Positions 27,177 to 38,400 of a stretch of DNA of 64,000 bases are shown piece after piece (the first letter of the stretch is position 1; every line of letters begins with the position of its first letter). The stretch is from contig NW_024737068.1 of assembly GCF_018991925.1 (NCBI RefSeq), forward strand, positions 1,493,239-1,557,238, read 5' to 3'. The notes under the pieces are model-generated. The model did no database searches. It saw nothing but the letters and a program-made list of their open reading frames with translations, and was not told the origin of the DNA. Made by a program: the position numbers and the translations under genes. The stretch comes from Homarus americanus. Its lineage: Eukaryota; Arthropoda; Malacostraca; Decapoda; Nephropidae.

Positions 27177-28880
27177 ACGCCTCGGTTGTAAAATTTGCCC
27201 AGAGACATTGTGTTAAGGATCTACTGTAGGTCGCATTCTGTGTGAGCAACAATGGTGAGGGCGTCTGCATACTGAAGTTCAGTAATGGAAGCTGCCGACA
27301 CCTTTGGTTCCTGCCTGGAGTCGTCTTATGTTGAAAAGGCTCTTTATTCGGTACTCGTTGTCCACCCCGCCGGCTAAATTGGCACTGGCTCGAGTAAGGA
27401 AGGCAGCCAAGAAAATGGAAAAGAGAGTTGGTGCCAGTACACACCCTTGTTTAATCCCCGTTTCGAGGGGGAAGAACTCAGATTGGGTGCCAATGTGCAG
27501 GACACTGCCGTTCATGCCATCGTGGAGCTGACTCACAATGGCGATGAATTTTTGGGGGCAGCCAAAATGGCTGAGGGTCCACCAAAGGGCTTTCATGTTG
27601 ACCGACTCGAAGGCCTTCGTTAAGTCGATGAAAGTCATGTACAGGTCACGATGCTGTTCTCTACACTTTTCCTGTACCTGGCGGGCATCAAAGATCATGT
27701 CAGTGGTGCCTCGGGAAGAAGTCTGTTTAGGAGGACTCGGGCAATAATCTTGCCAGCTACAGACAGTAGCGAGATCCCGTGGTAGTTGTTACAGTCTGAC
27801 CGGTCTTCCTTGTTCTTATAAATATTGAAGATGGAGGCGTCTTCAAGAGCTTGGGGGATTTCCTCCCCTTCCCATATATTTTCCAGGAGAGAGTGGAGAC
27901 GGCTGGTAAGCAGAGGTCCCCCTGCTTTATACACCTCGGCTGGGATTCCATCAGGTTTTGTTATTTTTCATCTGTTTGATGGTAGTAGCTACCTCATCCA
28001 GGGATGAAGGATAAGCTGAGGTGGGTCAGCTATGGATGCTGAGGGACCTGCTGGGTAGTCAGGACATCCACATCGGTGTTTCGGTTGAGCAGTGAATGGT
28101 AGTGCTCTTTCCAGCGCTGAAGGAGGCCTTAATCGTCTTTAATTTTGAGGTTATCATCGGATGAGTGGAAGGGGGCTGCGCCACGAGTGATGGGCCAATA
28201 AAATGTTTTGGTGGAATTGACAAATTCGCGCATCTTATTCTGATCTGTAAATTTTTGTGTTTCACAGGCTTTATTTTTAAACCAGTCATTCTTTAGATGG
28301 CGAAGTTCCCGCTGGGCCGCCGCTTTCTTCTTGCGGAAGGTATCGGCTGAGGGTAGTTCTGCCAGTCAGTTAAAGCAGCACGTTTATCATTGATGAGTAC
28401 ATTGATTGCTGGGTTATTTTCATCAAACCAGTCCTGGTGTATTCTTTCGATCTGGCCTAGGGTCTCTGCAGGTTTTTGTCATAACAGTGTTGAAATTGTC
28501 CCATTCGGCACTGGGATTTGGGTTGTTTATCAGCCCATGCTCGAGCTGCTCTCTGAAAGCATGTGCTACCGCTGGATCTTCCAGATGCTTAGTGTTAAAA
28601 CCTCTTCTGGAGGCTTGCTGCCTTCGCCGTTTTGGGGCGACGTGAAGTGAGAGCTTGGCTTTGATCAGTGTCGCAGTGGTCTGAACCACGCATGGCACGG
28701 GTGATGAGGATATCTTGGCGATCTCTTTCTCTGACAATAATGTAGTCAATGGGATGTCAATGTTTGGATCGTGGGTGTTGCCACGAACCATTGAACTTGT
28801 TGGCCTGCCTAAACAAGGTATTGGTGATAGTCAGGTTGTGTGCAGCACACTTGTTGAGGAGGAGTAGGCTGTTGAAAGTT
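27177..28880 (-). mobile_element. Non-LTR retrotransposon: endonuclease C-terminus and reverse transcriptase
   Basis: On the minus strand: LLNKCAAHNLTITNTLFRQ, HPRSKHWHPIDYIIVRERDR and SDHCDTD (end of the AP-endonuclease domain, 28,650-28,880), a linker, then the RT blocks CNNYHGISLLSVAGKI, DLYMTFIDLTKAFESVN (motif A), GIKQGCVLAPTLFSIF (motif B) and LQYADALTIVAH (motif C). Several frameshifts separate these blocks, and there is a deletion between LLNRLLPEA and DMIFDARQVQEKC. Motif C reads YADA (27,260-27,271) instead of YADD, so a catalytic Asp is lost. It is 5'-truncated, and nothing after motif C is preserved beyond about 27,177. The clade is uncertain. Confidence 0.88.
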
Positions 28881-28887
28881 ATGTACG

Positions 28888-28926
28888 ACACACACCCACA
28901 CACACACGCAAACATACACACACTGC
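28888..28926. repeat. Short CA-rich repeat at the LINE edge
   Basis: An imperfect (CA)n run at the junction between two different minus-strand LINE fragments. Confidence 0.8.
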
Positions 28927-28969
28927 GCCATAACACCACTAATGCCAATTGTAGTGCTTCCCGACCTTG

Positions 28970-29530
28970 TTGCATTGCCTTAGCCAATCACAGAGCTCAT
29001 AACACTCCGCGTATGGGGTCACACTGTTTATGGCCAGCTCCAGGTATGGACACTCGACTGAGTAGTGCCCTTTGAGGTGTTTATACGCCTCAATTAAGCC
29101 ACCCCTTGCCCGTTTATAGTATATGCAAGGCACTTGCAGGCGTTCTAATTTTTCTACGTAACTGAGTGCCGTAGCGGGATAATTAAGACCAATCGATGTC
29201 GCCATAGTTAAGTCCTCCGTGACAAGGAGGTGTCTAGTGTTGAGCGCCTTTGTGTTGTCAATTAAGGCTCTCAAGTTCCTTTAATTTAATAAGCTACAGC
29301 TTGGATATCTGTAGATACATCCAAGAATGGGTAAGTCGATCCTCTAGTTTAATTTTACTCTTCTTCGATTCTTCAAAAACATCCTCCCGCACCCTCACCT
29401 GGCTGCCTCTAAGGTCTTGCCTAGCATAGATAACCACACCTCTCTTGCAAGTCGGTTGAGAAAATTTCGTAAATGAGTCATACGTTTATACTGAACTCGC
29501 ATTCCTCCGGGTCAATTCTCCTGTTCTTGC
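28970..29530 (-). mobile_element. CR1-like LINE fragments
   Basis: The minus strand encodes VVIYARQDLRGSQVRVREDV-like endonuclease sequence (29,330-29,450; frame broken). This is joined directly to the RT C-terminal block TALSYVEKLERLQVPCIYYK, then RARGGLIEAYKHLKGHYSVECP (29,050-29,170), the same family as the fragment at 9738-10,250. Most of the RT is deleted between them. Confidence 0.72.
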
Positions 29531-30186
29531 ACAGCAGTTCTACAATACTATATCAGGTTGATGTATCGAGAGGTGTTTCAAACTCTTGTCAAGGAACGTG
29601 AAAGTACGCGCGGTTTAGAAATACATAAGTTCAGTGGGATCACCCTTCACACGGGCGTGAGCAGGAAAGTTCAAGCTGCGTGCGCCGTCACATCACGCCT
29701 GTACTGCCAACCCGCGGCGTGAAGAAACATGCTGAGCGTGCTAGAAATGCTCATGTGGCTATGGCTCCCTTCCCATGAGCGTGCTTTTACGCGGCGGGAA
29801 AACTGTTGTCCCCTTTAGAGATGAATTACAACTGAGGCGCGTTGAAAACACGCTTGTGTGAAAGGAGCCTGACGTCTCTGATATTGGCCGTGACTCTGGC
29901 CTTCCTTCATTGTCAAGAGGTGCCTCGTTTACTATATTCATTGTATTTTGTTACAGTTCCAGAGATTTTGACCATCCCTAACTACAACGACCTCCTCCCT
30001 GCTTCCCTCCCTCACCCACCCATCATTATTTCATGTTTCCTTCAAGAATGTGGAATACATCTACATATATGATGTTCTTTGAGGTGAACATTGCATTTCA
30101 TTATTTTGAATCAATGTTGCAACGTGCATTTATGGTGAGAGGTTCGTCAGCGACACTGATGGCAACGTGTTTTTTCATGTTCGCAG
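29531..30186 (+). other. Upstream region of the first GTPase gene
   Basis: No transposon ORF is seen. The stretch ends in a splice-acceptor-like TTTTTTCATGTTCGCAG at 30,186, so at least one upstream (probably 5' UTR) exon is likely, but I cannot locate it. 29,650-29,870 is locally GC-rich with repeated ACGCG/CGCGT-type motifs and may be a mobile-element remnant. Confidence 0.4.
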
Positions 30187-30213
30187 AGCGTGAAGTCCTC
30201 TACTGTCAAGACA

Positions 30214-32019
30214 ATGGCGTCGGCATCCACCTCGTCCATCACACCTGACGATGATGGAGCAAAACTGAAGGTGCGAGCGAGGGACATTTTTAGCACCTCA
30301 CATGGCACGCAAGATGGTATGGAAATACAAAAAATGATGATGAAGGTGGAGCACAAGAGTGTTGAGGACAAGGTGCAGAAGATGTCTCTCGGCCAAAAGA
30401 CCAATAGGCCGACCAAAGTGATACTGATGGTGGGTGCTACAGGTACCGGTAAGACAACTCTCATCAATGCCATGGTCAACTTCATATACCGTGTTGAGTT
30501 CACTGACAAGTTCAGACTTGTGTTGATTGACGACAAAAATGCCCCAAAGCGTTCTCAGGCGGAGAGTCAAACAGATATGATCACAGCTTATGCATTCTAC
30601 CAGTTACCTGGTATGCCCTTTGAGTACAACTATGTGCTGATTGATACTCCAGGCTTTGGGGACACAAGAGGAATTCAGCGTGACCGTGAAATGATGAGTC
30701 AACTAGAATCATTTCTGAAACAAGATTATGGCATTGATCAAGTAGATGGAGTTGGCTTTGTTACCCCTGCCTCTGCTGCTCGCTTAACACAGACACAGAG
30801 ATACGTCTATGATGGCCTGTCATCTATGTTTGGTAAGGATATTAAAGACAACATTTATGTTATGGCTACGTTTGCTGATGCCAACACTCCTCCAGTTCTT
30901 GACGCTCTCAAGGAAGCTGGTGTTCACTACTCTGGGTTCTATAAGTTCAACAACAGCGCACTGTATGCCTGTAACGCAACTGCTGATAATGATGCTGATG
31001 ACTCAGACTCGGATGATGAAGATTCGTCTTATATCAACAAGTTGTTCTGGGAGATGGGGTACCGGAGCCTGCAGAACTTCTTTTTGAAGTTGGGGAAAAC
31101 CTCTCCAGTAAGTCTAACACTTACCAAACAGGTGCTTGAGGAGCGAAGTCGTCTACAGGTAGTGGTAATTGGTTTGCAGAATCAGATTAACTTAGGTCTG
31201 ATTAAGCTTTCAAACTTGAACCAAGAGAGAGATATGTTGGCTCGTCTTGACGATGACATGAAAGGGAGTGCAAATTATGAGGAGGAAGTTGAAGTGTCCA
31301 GTACTCGGAAGATTAAGTTGAGTTCTGAGAACGGGGAAGACGGTTGTGCTATTAAAATTCCTAAAATTATCGATATTGACTTGACTCCTAAGGAATTTAT
31401 AGGGAAATGTATCGTTAACATTCTTAAGAAGTTTAAGATTGGCCTGAGTCCTAAGGTAAATGTCACCAATTGTGTCAAATGTAACATGACGTGTCATTAT
31501 CCGTGTCCTATTTCTGATGATAATGACAAGGCTAAATGTTGGGCCATAACAAATGGTTACTGTAGAATCTGTCCAGGTAATTGCTCTTGGGACCTCCATA
31601 AGAACATGAGCTTCAGGTACGAGCACACCTCGGTAAAGGAAACGCGCACTGTGCAGGAACTGCTGGACCGTTATCAGAAAGCTAAGCAGAACAAACTTAC
31701 TAAGGAAGGTGCAATTCAAGCCATAGAGCAAGATATCAATGACCACGCTCAAATGCTTATTGACTTGATACAGGAGGCTCAGAGACACGTGGAAAGACTC
31801 GAAGAAATTGCCCTGAAGCCCAACCCACTGTCAACCAAAGAATACATTGACCTAATGATCGAGTCTGAAAAGATGCAGAAACGCCACAACTTTATGAAAA
31901 GGATTAAAATGTTGGAGAAACTGAAGGAAGAGGTGGTGGTAATCCAAGGAGTGCGTGGCAACTGTAACAAAGCATCTGGTGAATCGTTGCTGAAATATTT
32001 CCACGACCTTGTTGAGTGA
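30214..32019 (+). CDS. AIG1-like P-loop GTPase with Cys-rich module
   Basis: 601-residue protein from an uninterrupted frame. I chose the ATG at 30,214 (A at -3, G at +4); the frame stays open to a splice acceptor at 30,186, so an upstream coding exon cannot be excluded. Visible parts: G1 GATGTGKT at 74-81 (Lys80, Thr81); G3 DTPG at 144-147 followed by FGDTRGIQRD; FVTPASAARLTQTQ after it; a G4-like TFAD at 219-222 instead of N/TKxD; an acidic stretch around 258-275; helical segments around 300-350 and 490-590; and a Cys-rich module at 420-457 (CVKC, CHYPC, KC, YCRICPGNC) that may bind zinc. The family occurs in many animals as uncharacterised AIG1-type G proteins; AIG1/GIMAP relatives act in immunity and at membranes, but a role here is only inference. 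There is no signal peptide or clear membrane segment. The paralogue downstream shares the G domain. Confidence 0.9.
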   Translation: MASASTSSITPDDDGAKLKVRARDIFSTSHGTQDGMEIQKMMMKVEHKSVEDKVQKMSLGQKTNRPTKVILMVGATGTGKTTLINAMVNFIYRVEFTDKFRLVLIDDKNAPKRSQAESQTDMITAYAFYQLPGMPFEYNYVLIDTPGFGDTRGIQRDREMMSQLESFLKQDYGIDQVDGVGFVTPASAARLTQTQRYVYDGLSSMFGKDIKDNIYVMATFADANTPPVLDALKEAGVHYSGFYKFNNSALYACNATADNDADDSDSDDEDSSYINKLFWEMGYRSLQNFFLKLGKTSPVSLTLTKQVLEERSRLQVVVIGLQNQINLGLIKLSNLNQERDMLARLDDDMKGSANYEEEVEVSSTRKIKLSSENGEDGCAIKIPKIIDIDLTPKEFIGKCIVNILKKFKIGLSPKVNVTNCVKCNMTCHYPCPISDDNDKAKCWAITNGYCRICPGNCSWDLHKNMSFRYEHTSVKETRTVQELLDRYQKAKQNKLTKEGAIQAIEQDINDHAQMLIDLIQEAQRHVERLEEIALKPNPLSTKEYIDLMIESEKMQKRHNFMKRIKMLEKLKEEVVVIQGVRGNCNKASGESLLKYFHDLVE

Positions 32020-32022
32020 TGA

Positions 32023-32028
32023 AATAAA
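32023..32028 (+). promoter_or_regulatory. Poly(A) signal
   Basis: AATAAA only 4 bases after the stop codon of the GTPase gene. It would give an extremely short 3' UTR if used; other signals may exist further on (for example AATAAA at about 32,497). Confidence 0.4.
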
Positions 32029-32029
32029 A

Positions 32030-32545
32030 TGTATTCATCTCGTATGACGTTCTGTATAATGTTAGTTAATGTCTACAGTGTAGTTTAGGTACACCTCTCA
32101 TTCATCTTCATGTTGGAAGTTATTGAACTGTTGAAGTATAAAGAAGCTCTGGACCTTACCCGGCACAGTGAGGACCTCTATTTGATTTTCTTGTCTCGTA
32201 TTAACCAAGGCTTTTAACTGAAATGTTACTGATGCAGTAAAACTTGCTATTGTCAGTCTTCCTTCACTTGTGATTTATATTTTGAAACTTGTGTTAGAGT
32301 GATCACCAATTAGGAGATTATCGTGTTTACCTTTGGGGGGAAAGGGCCTTATTGTAATTAGTATCCTTCGAGATAAAACTTGTAATTACTCATGTAATGG
32401 TGCCTGTGTGTTTGGTTGTTTACAAATATGCCTTGTAATTTATGCTATTTGTATATACTGTATAGTTGGTGGTAAGAGTCAACTTCTGTTTACATCAAAT
32501 AAAAGAAAGCGAAACATTTATGTCTCTTAATATAAACCTTTACCA
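32030..32545. other. 3' flank of the first GTPase gene
   Basis: Probably 3' UTR and intergenic DNA. No gene or repeat end is recognised before the minisatellite. Confidence 0.5.
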
Positions 32546-33805
32546 CATACTGTACAGTGTAGATGGGTATAATGAACGACTACCATACAGTGTAGATGGG
32601 TATAATGAACGACTACCGTACAGTGTAGATGGGTATAATGAACGACTACCGTACAGTGTAGATGGGTATAATGAACGACTACCATACAGTGCAGATGGGT
32701 ATAATGAACGACTACCATACAGTGTAGATGGATATAATAAACGTCTACCATACAGTGTAGATGGGTATAATGAACGACTACCATACAGTGTAGATGGGTA
32801 TAATGAACGACTACCATACAGTGTAGATGGGTATAATGAACGACTACCATACAGTGTAGATGGGTATAATGAACGACTACCATACAGTGTAGATGGGTAT
32901 AATGAACGACTACCATACAGTGTAGATGGGCATAATGAACGACTACCATACAGTGTAAATGGGTATAATGACATACGACTACCATACACTGTATAATGAA
33001 CGACTACCATACAGTGTAGATGGGTATAATGAACGACTACCATACAGTGTAAATGGGTATAATGAACGACTACCGTACAGTGTAGATGGGTATAATGAAC
33101 GACTACCATACAGTGCAGATGGGTATAATGAACGACTACCGTACAGTGTAGATGGGTATAATGAACGACTACCATACAGTGCAGATGGGTATAATGAACG
33201 ACTACCATACAGTGTAGATGGATATAATGAACGTCTTCTACCATACAGTGTAGATGAGTATGATGATACGTCTACCGTACTGTGAAGATGGGTATAATGA
33301 ACGTCTTCTATCGTACAATGAAGATGGGTATAATGAACGTCTTCTACCGTGCAGTGAAGATGGGTATAATGAATGTCTTCTACCATACAGTGTAGATGGG
33401 TATAATGAACGTCTTCTACCATACAGTGAAGATGGGTATAATGAACGTCTTCTACCGTTCAGTGAAGATGGGTATAATGAATGTCTTCTACCATACAGTG
33501 TAGATGGGTATAATGAACGTCTACCATACAGTGTAGAAGGGTATAATGAACGTCTACCACATACAGTATAGTTGGGAATAATGAACGTCTTCTACCATAC
33601 AGTGTAGATGGGTATAATGAGCGTCTACCATACAGTGTAGATGGGTATAATGAACGTGTACCATACAGTGTAGATGGGTATAATGAACGTGTACCATACA
33701 GTGTAGATGGGTATAATGAACGTGTACCATACAGTGTAGATGGGTATAATGAACGTCTACCATAATGTGTAGATGGGTATAATGAACATCTTCTACCACA
33801 TACAA
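32546..33805 (+). repeat. 33/36-bp minisatellite, about 37 units
   Basis: The unit is ACAGTGTAGATGGGTATAAT followed by GAACGACTACCAT (33 bp). From about 33,230 many units carry GAACGTCTTCTACC instead, which makes them 36 bp. Both lengths are multiples of three, so long repetitive open frames appear on both strands. The left third is very homogeneous; the right part mixes several variants. Confidence 0.95.
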
Positions 33806-33832
33806 TATCTATTACACTACAGAACACACCTA

Positions 33833-34190
33833 TCTCAACTGTATCTCTCAGCCTAACTTAACTGTATCTCTCAGCCTAACTTAACTGTATCTCTCAGCCT
33901 AACTTAACTGTATCTCTTAACCTATCTCAACTGTATCTCTCAGCCTAACTAAATTGTATCTCTTAACCTATCTCAACTGTATCTCTCAGCCTAACTTAAC
34001 TGTATCTCTCAGCCTAACTTAACTGTATCTATTAACCTATCTCAACTGTATCTCTCAGCCTAACTAAATTGTATCTCTTAACCTATCTCAACTGTATCTC
34101 TCAGCCTAACTTAACTGTATCTCTCAGCCTAACTTAACTGTATCTCTTAACCTAACTCAACTCTATCTCTCACCTGAACTGTGTCTCTCA
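33833..34190 (+). repeat. 23-bp minisatellite, about 15 units
   Basis: Two alternating unit types, AACTGTATCTCTCAGCCTAA plus CTT and AACTGTATCTCTTAACCTAT plus CTC. The order of types repeats, which suggests block duplication. Confidence 0.93.
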
Positions 34191-35499
34191 GCCTAGCTCA
34201 GGAGCATCTACGCGTTATCGCTGAGAAGTATAATAAATCATAACAAAAGTAAAGAAGAAATGACACAATGAAGAGAGGTGACTGCATAGTGTGTCTTGTC
34301 AACCGCTCATCTCACATGTCCGAACACATCTCACGCATACACAAGTCACGTGCCGTATACAGTGTCATAAGGTGTAAGGGTAAAACTACACGACAAAGAA
34401 AGTAATGATTATTCTCACCAACAACTAAACAGTACAGGTTGAATAAGGTGTGAAAATAATAACTGTACTCAACATGATTGTGAGGAGACTGGGTGATGTA
34501 TGGATGGTTCATTCTATCTGCGTTGAACTCTCTATTGGCAATACGCGGTGTTATGATCTTGTGGGCCTATCGGAGTAACGATATGTAAAGATTTGATACA
34601 AAGACTGTTTAACCCCTTATGAACGGGGTTCCATAAATAACATCGTGCGTGCGTCATTAGCCCCCAAAATATATACTGTATATACTCTGTGTATAAACAA
34701 GGCGTCGGTCGCCGTAGTAAAGGGTGTAATAGCATGGCTTTTTAAAACAATGAAGAATATTATTAATACTAATAATTGGCCGGGTTAAAGGATGGGGGAG
34801 GAAGAATATACAAGTTTATTCCTCCAACCTCCATGACGAACGTATGAAAAGAAATATGAAAACTAAATAAAACGGATACAAGCAGAAAAAAGTAAAGGAT
34901 AAATAGTAGACAATAAATTTCGAATGGGTAAGAAAGTAGAAACCCTGTAGAACTGTTGGCTTATCATGGATTTTCACGATTATTCTGTCTCCAAAATGTT
35001 AAATTAGTCGCCTCATCATGTGTTACAATTTACTGTTATACAAAGAAGCCAAAAGGTGTTCGTATCATGTGTCTTTTGTGGGTTTTGATCTGCGATGGGA
35101 AGCGTTAGTGGACTGCGCAACTACTTAGTGACGTAGTGGAAGCCTCTACCCTGACTGGGAGAAAAAATTCTGGCGGTATTTAGAATCATTGTCTCTGGTC
35201 ACTCGTTGATGACCTGTAGACAAACAAACAAACATAAGTTTGTTTTAACCTTCAGGTTAGGAGGTAAATATAAAGAAGTGTTCGTATCCCCCATTACACT
35301 CAGCAGATAGGTAGGTCTACAACAAACAGTTATATGATGTTATTATTACGTGCCTCATTTATATTTAATTTGCATATAATAAAACCACATACTTGACAGG
35401 TATTGGCGTACCTTCCTGGATGGTTCTGACAACACAACTAGTCACCAGACTGCGGTACACTTGTCATACTGGAGCTGCACTCGAGTGACACAGCTGAAC
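34191..35499. other. Upstream region of the second GTPase gene
   Basis: No transposon or exon is recognised. The last ~100 bases before 35,500 presumably contain the 5' UTR. No clear TATA box is seen at a suitable distance. Confidence 0.4.
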
Positions 35500-38400
35500 A
35501 TGACTTCCTCCTCAACCATGGCAACGTAAGTGTACCCAACCCTCTCTCTGTTACCTTCATCACAGTACACTTGATGCTTCACAACAAAGACGTAGAATGT
35601 CCGAAGATAGGTTACGCGTCACGTCACACATCAACTGATGGTTTGTTTATGGAGTGCTCCAAGGAGAGACGCTATGGAAGATTTAATTTATTTCCAAACC
35701 AAAAAAAAAACAGATAATAACAAACTGGTGCAAAGTTGCCGAAGAGCAACCAGGAGTCAGTATCAACCAGATGCCAGTATGTATAAACCAGATGTTAGTC
35801 AACCTGGTGTCGGTATCAACCAGATGTTAGTCAACCAGGTGTCGGTATCAACCAGATGTTAGTCAACCAGGTGCCGGTATCAACCAGATGTTAGTCAACC
35901 AGGTGTCGGTATCAACCAGTCTCCCCTCATGATTTAATCTCCCTCCCGGGGATAATCTCTCTCTACAGTATCAATCTATGGCATCCTGGCGTCATGTTGT
36001 GTAGGCCTTTCTGTACACATTGTGCATTTTTCTCCTTCCTTTGAGGACCAAGACCGTTATGCCTTAGAATGATAAACATCTTGTAGTGTAGGTCTATCAT
36101 ACTTGCATGTTAAATTAATCTATTCTTTTTAGCCACGAAGACCTGGAAGAAATCGATGTACAAGTGAAGGAGGTGTTCCCTGGGTGGATTTACTGCGCCT
36201 CAGCCAAAGAGTTCTACCGCCATGACAGTATACTGAAGGTTGGAACTCAAAAACGTATCTGCTACACTCTAAGAACCTGGCATGGAAAGGACTTAAGTGA
36301 TTTAAAACAAGATGAAGCACATCAAGACAGACGTTGGGTAAAAGACATAGGCATACTAGATTGTAAGAACATTCTTCTTGTTCAGGGAAGTAAAGTCCTC
36401 GAGGAGGAAGGTAGAAACATTATCCCAGACTGTTTTAAACATACTGTGAGTTCAGTTAGCCGTAAATACAATGCTCACATGTTGATGTTTTTCTCAGAGC
36501 ATATAGAGGATGATGATAGAGCTAGAATGGAGACTTCTCTTTTAAATATACTATATGAAAGTTCTAAATTTATTGTTCCCCGAAAAATGCTGACAAATTT
36601 TAAACAGGCACATGTGTATAGCAGTGATAATGATACAGTTTCCCCAGTTACCAAGACATCTATCAGTAAAAGTGGAGACGACTTCTGCCATATACTTAAG
36701 AATTCCAAGGTTTCTGACACCCCTTACTCTGTGCGTCTCATGAAACCCATTATAATGGCTACAGGTGACCCATTAGGAGCTGGTGTTAAAGTGACAGAAA
36801 AAGCGGTAAATGCTGCTACAATTACTGCCGGAAATCAGAACTTGGAACTTCAAAACTCAAGATTTAAGGCTGATGAAGGTGTTAGTCAACAAACAAATAT
36901 AAAGCAATCAAACGTTAGCTCCAGAAGTTCTCCAAAGAGTCCAGAACTGGGACAACAAACTCAGGCTTCTGTACACCCTCAGCTGACACAGAGTAACACA
37001 CCCTCAGCCAGTAGCCACCGCACAGATGATGTACAAGAACTGTACTCTTGGTCAACTACTGAAGATCATTCATATCCTGATACTATATACAACCCATATT
37101 CATTAGGTAAAGATCCTTGTAGAAGTCTGCGAGAACCCATGAGTGAAAATACAGTTGGCGATTTGCCAGAGACCAGTAGCCCAAACTCTCAGAATAACAA
37201 TAAAAACTTACAGACAACTTCACATATACATATAGATAAACGACAAAATTCTGGTAAAGTAGAAGAATATTCCACAGTTTCCAGACTAGTGTCAAATAAA
37301 AGTAAACTGGACGATTATGCACAGTCACACACCACAGCCACCAGAGCAACTTCAAGTAAACATCTCGACAATGAGTCTAGAATCCTTCAACCAATTAAAT
37401 CACTCTCAGATATATGTGGTATGACGAGGAAATATTTTGGTGTCGTCAGTTCCAAAGAGAAAGAAAAGGTTATCTTCCTCGTTGGAGCTTCTGGTAGCGG
37501 GAAAACCACGCTTGTCAACTTCATTGCCAGCTGCATCAAAAATGCCAAAAGTCCATCTGATGACTTGGTTTATGTAGAGCCAAATTCAAAGGATGCATAC
37601 TTCCGTACAACATCTATTACTGCATATACATTTTGCTTCATGGAAAGTGAGATTCCTATAACTATCATTGATACTCCAGGTTTACATGACTCCTCGGGGC
37701 CACAAGTGGATGATCAGGTTCACTTACTTAAAACCTTCATCGGAAATGCTGCCTCAAACGGTCTTGATATCCATGCTGTTGGTTTTGTAGCTCGGGCTCA
37801 TGAAGTGCGTCTTACCTCTTCAGAACGCCTCCTTATGGACTATTTGTCAACACAGTTTGGCCAGCGAGTTGCTCATCACTTGATCCCTTTTATCACATTT
37901 ATTGACAACCAGAAGGTTCCTCCAGTCGTCGAGGCAATGAGGTCCTATGGAATAGAATCCAAGTCCTTCTTAAAATTCAATAATTCTATATTCAATAGAA
38001 ATCCAGGGCAAGAAATTGACGAATTCGACATGATGTACTGGAAGATTGGGAACAAGAGCTGGAAGAAGTGTGACATGATCTTGCGAGAGCTGTCACCTCT
38101 TTCACAGAATGGAGCTTGCGGCAAAGCTACTAAGGATTCTAGTCTGGAAGAGCTACGATCCGAGGTTATAAACTTCATAAAGGACGAAGTGGTTCAGAAC
38201 TATGACCATATGTCGAAATTTATATCAGATCTGCGCCGCCTAGGTACTGAAGAGTTCGGTGTGCCTATTGCGGAGAGGACCTCGAACACTTATCCAGATG
38301 ATGTAAATTATAAAGGAAATGCTGACCCCTGTAAACAAAGTGAGCATCGTCGTGTGTCCTCAGACGCTGTCTTCGGTGTTGGGATGGAATTATTCCACAC

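Noticed and set aside
30190..30213. Upstream start (GTG) for the first GTPase
   Set aside because: GTG is not an expected start in this gene; the ATG at 30,214 has good context.
32466..33827. Long repetitive proteins on both strands
   Set aside because: A frame-preserving 33/36-bp minisatellite explains them; there is no independent coding evidence.
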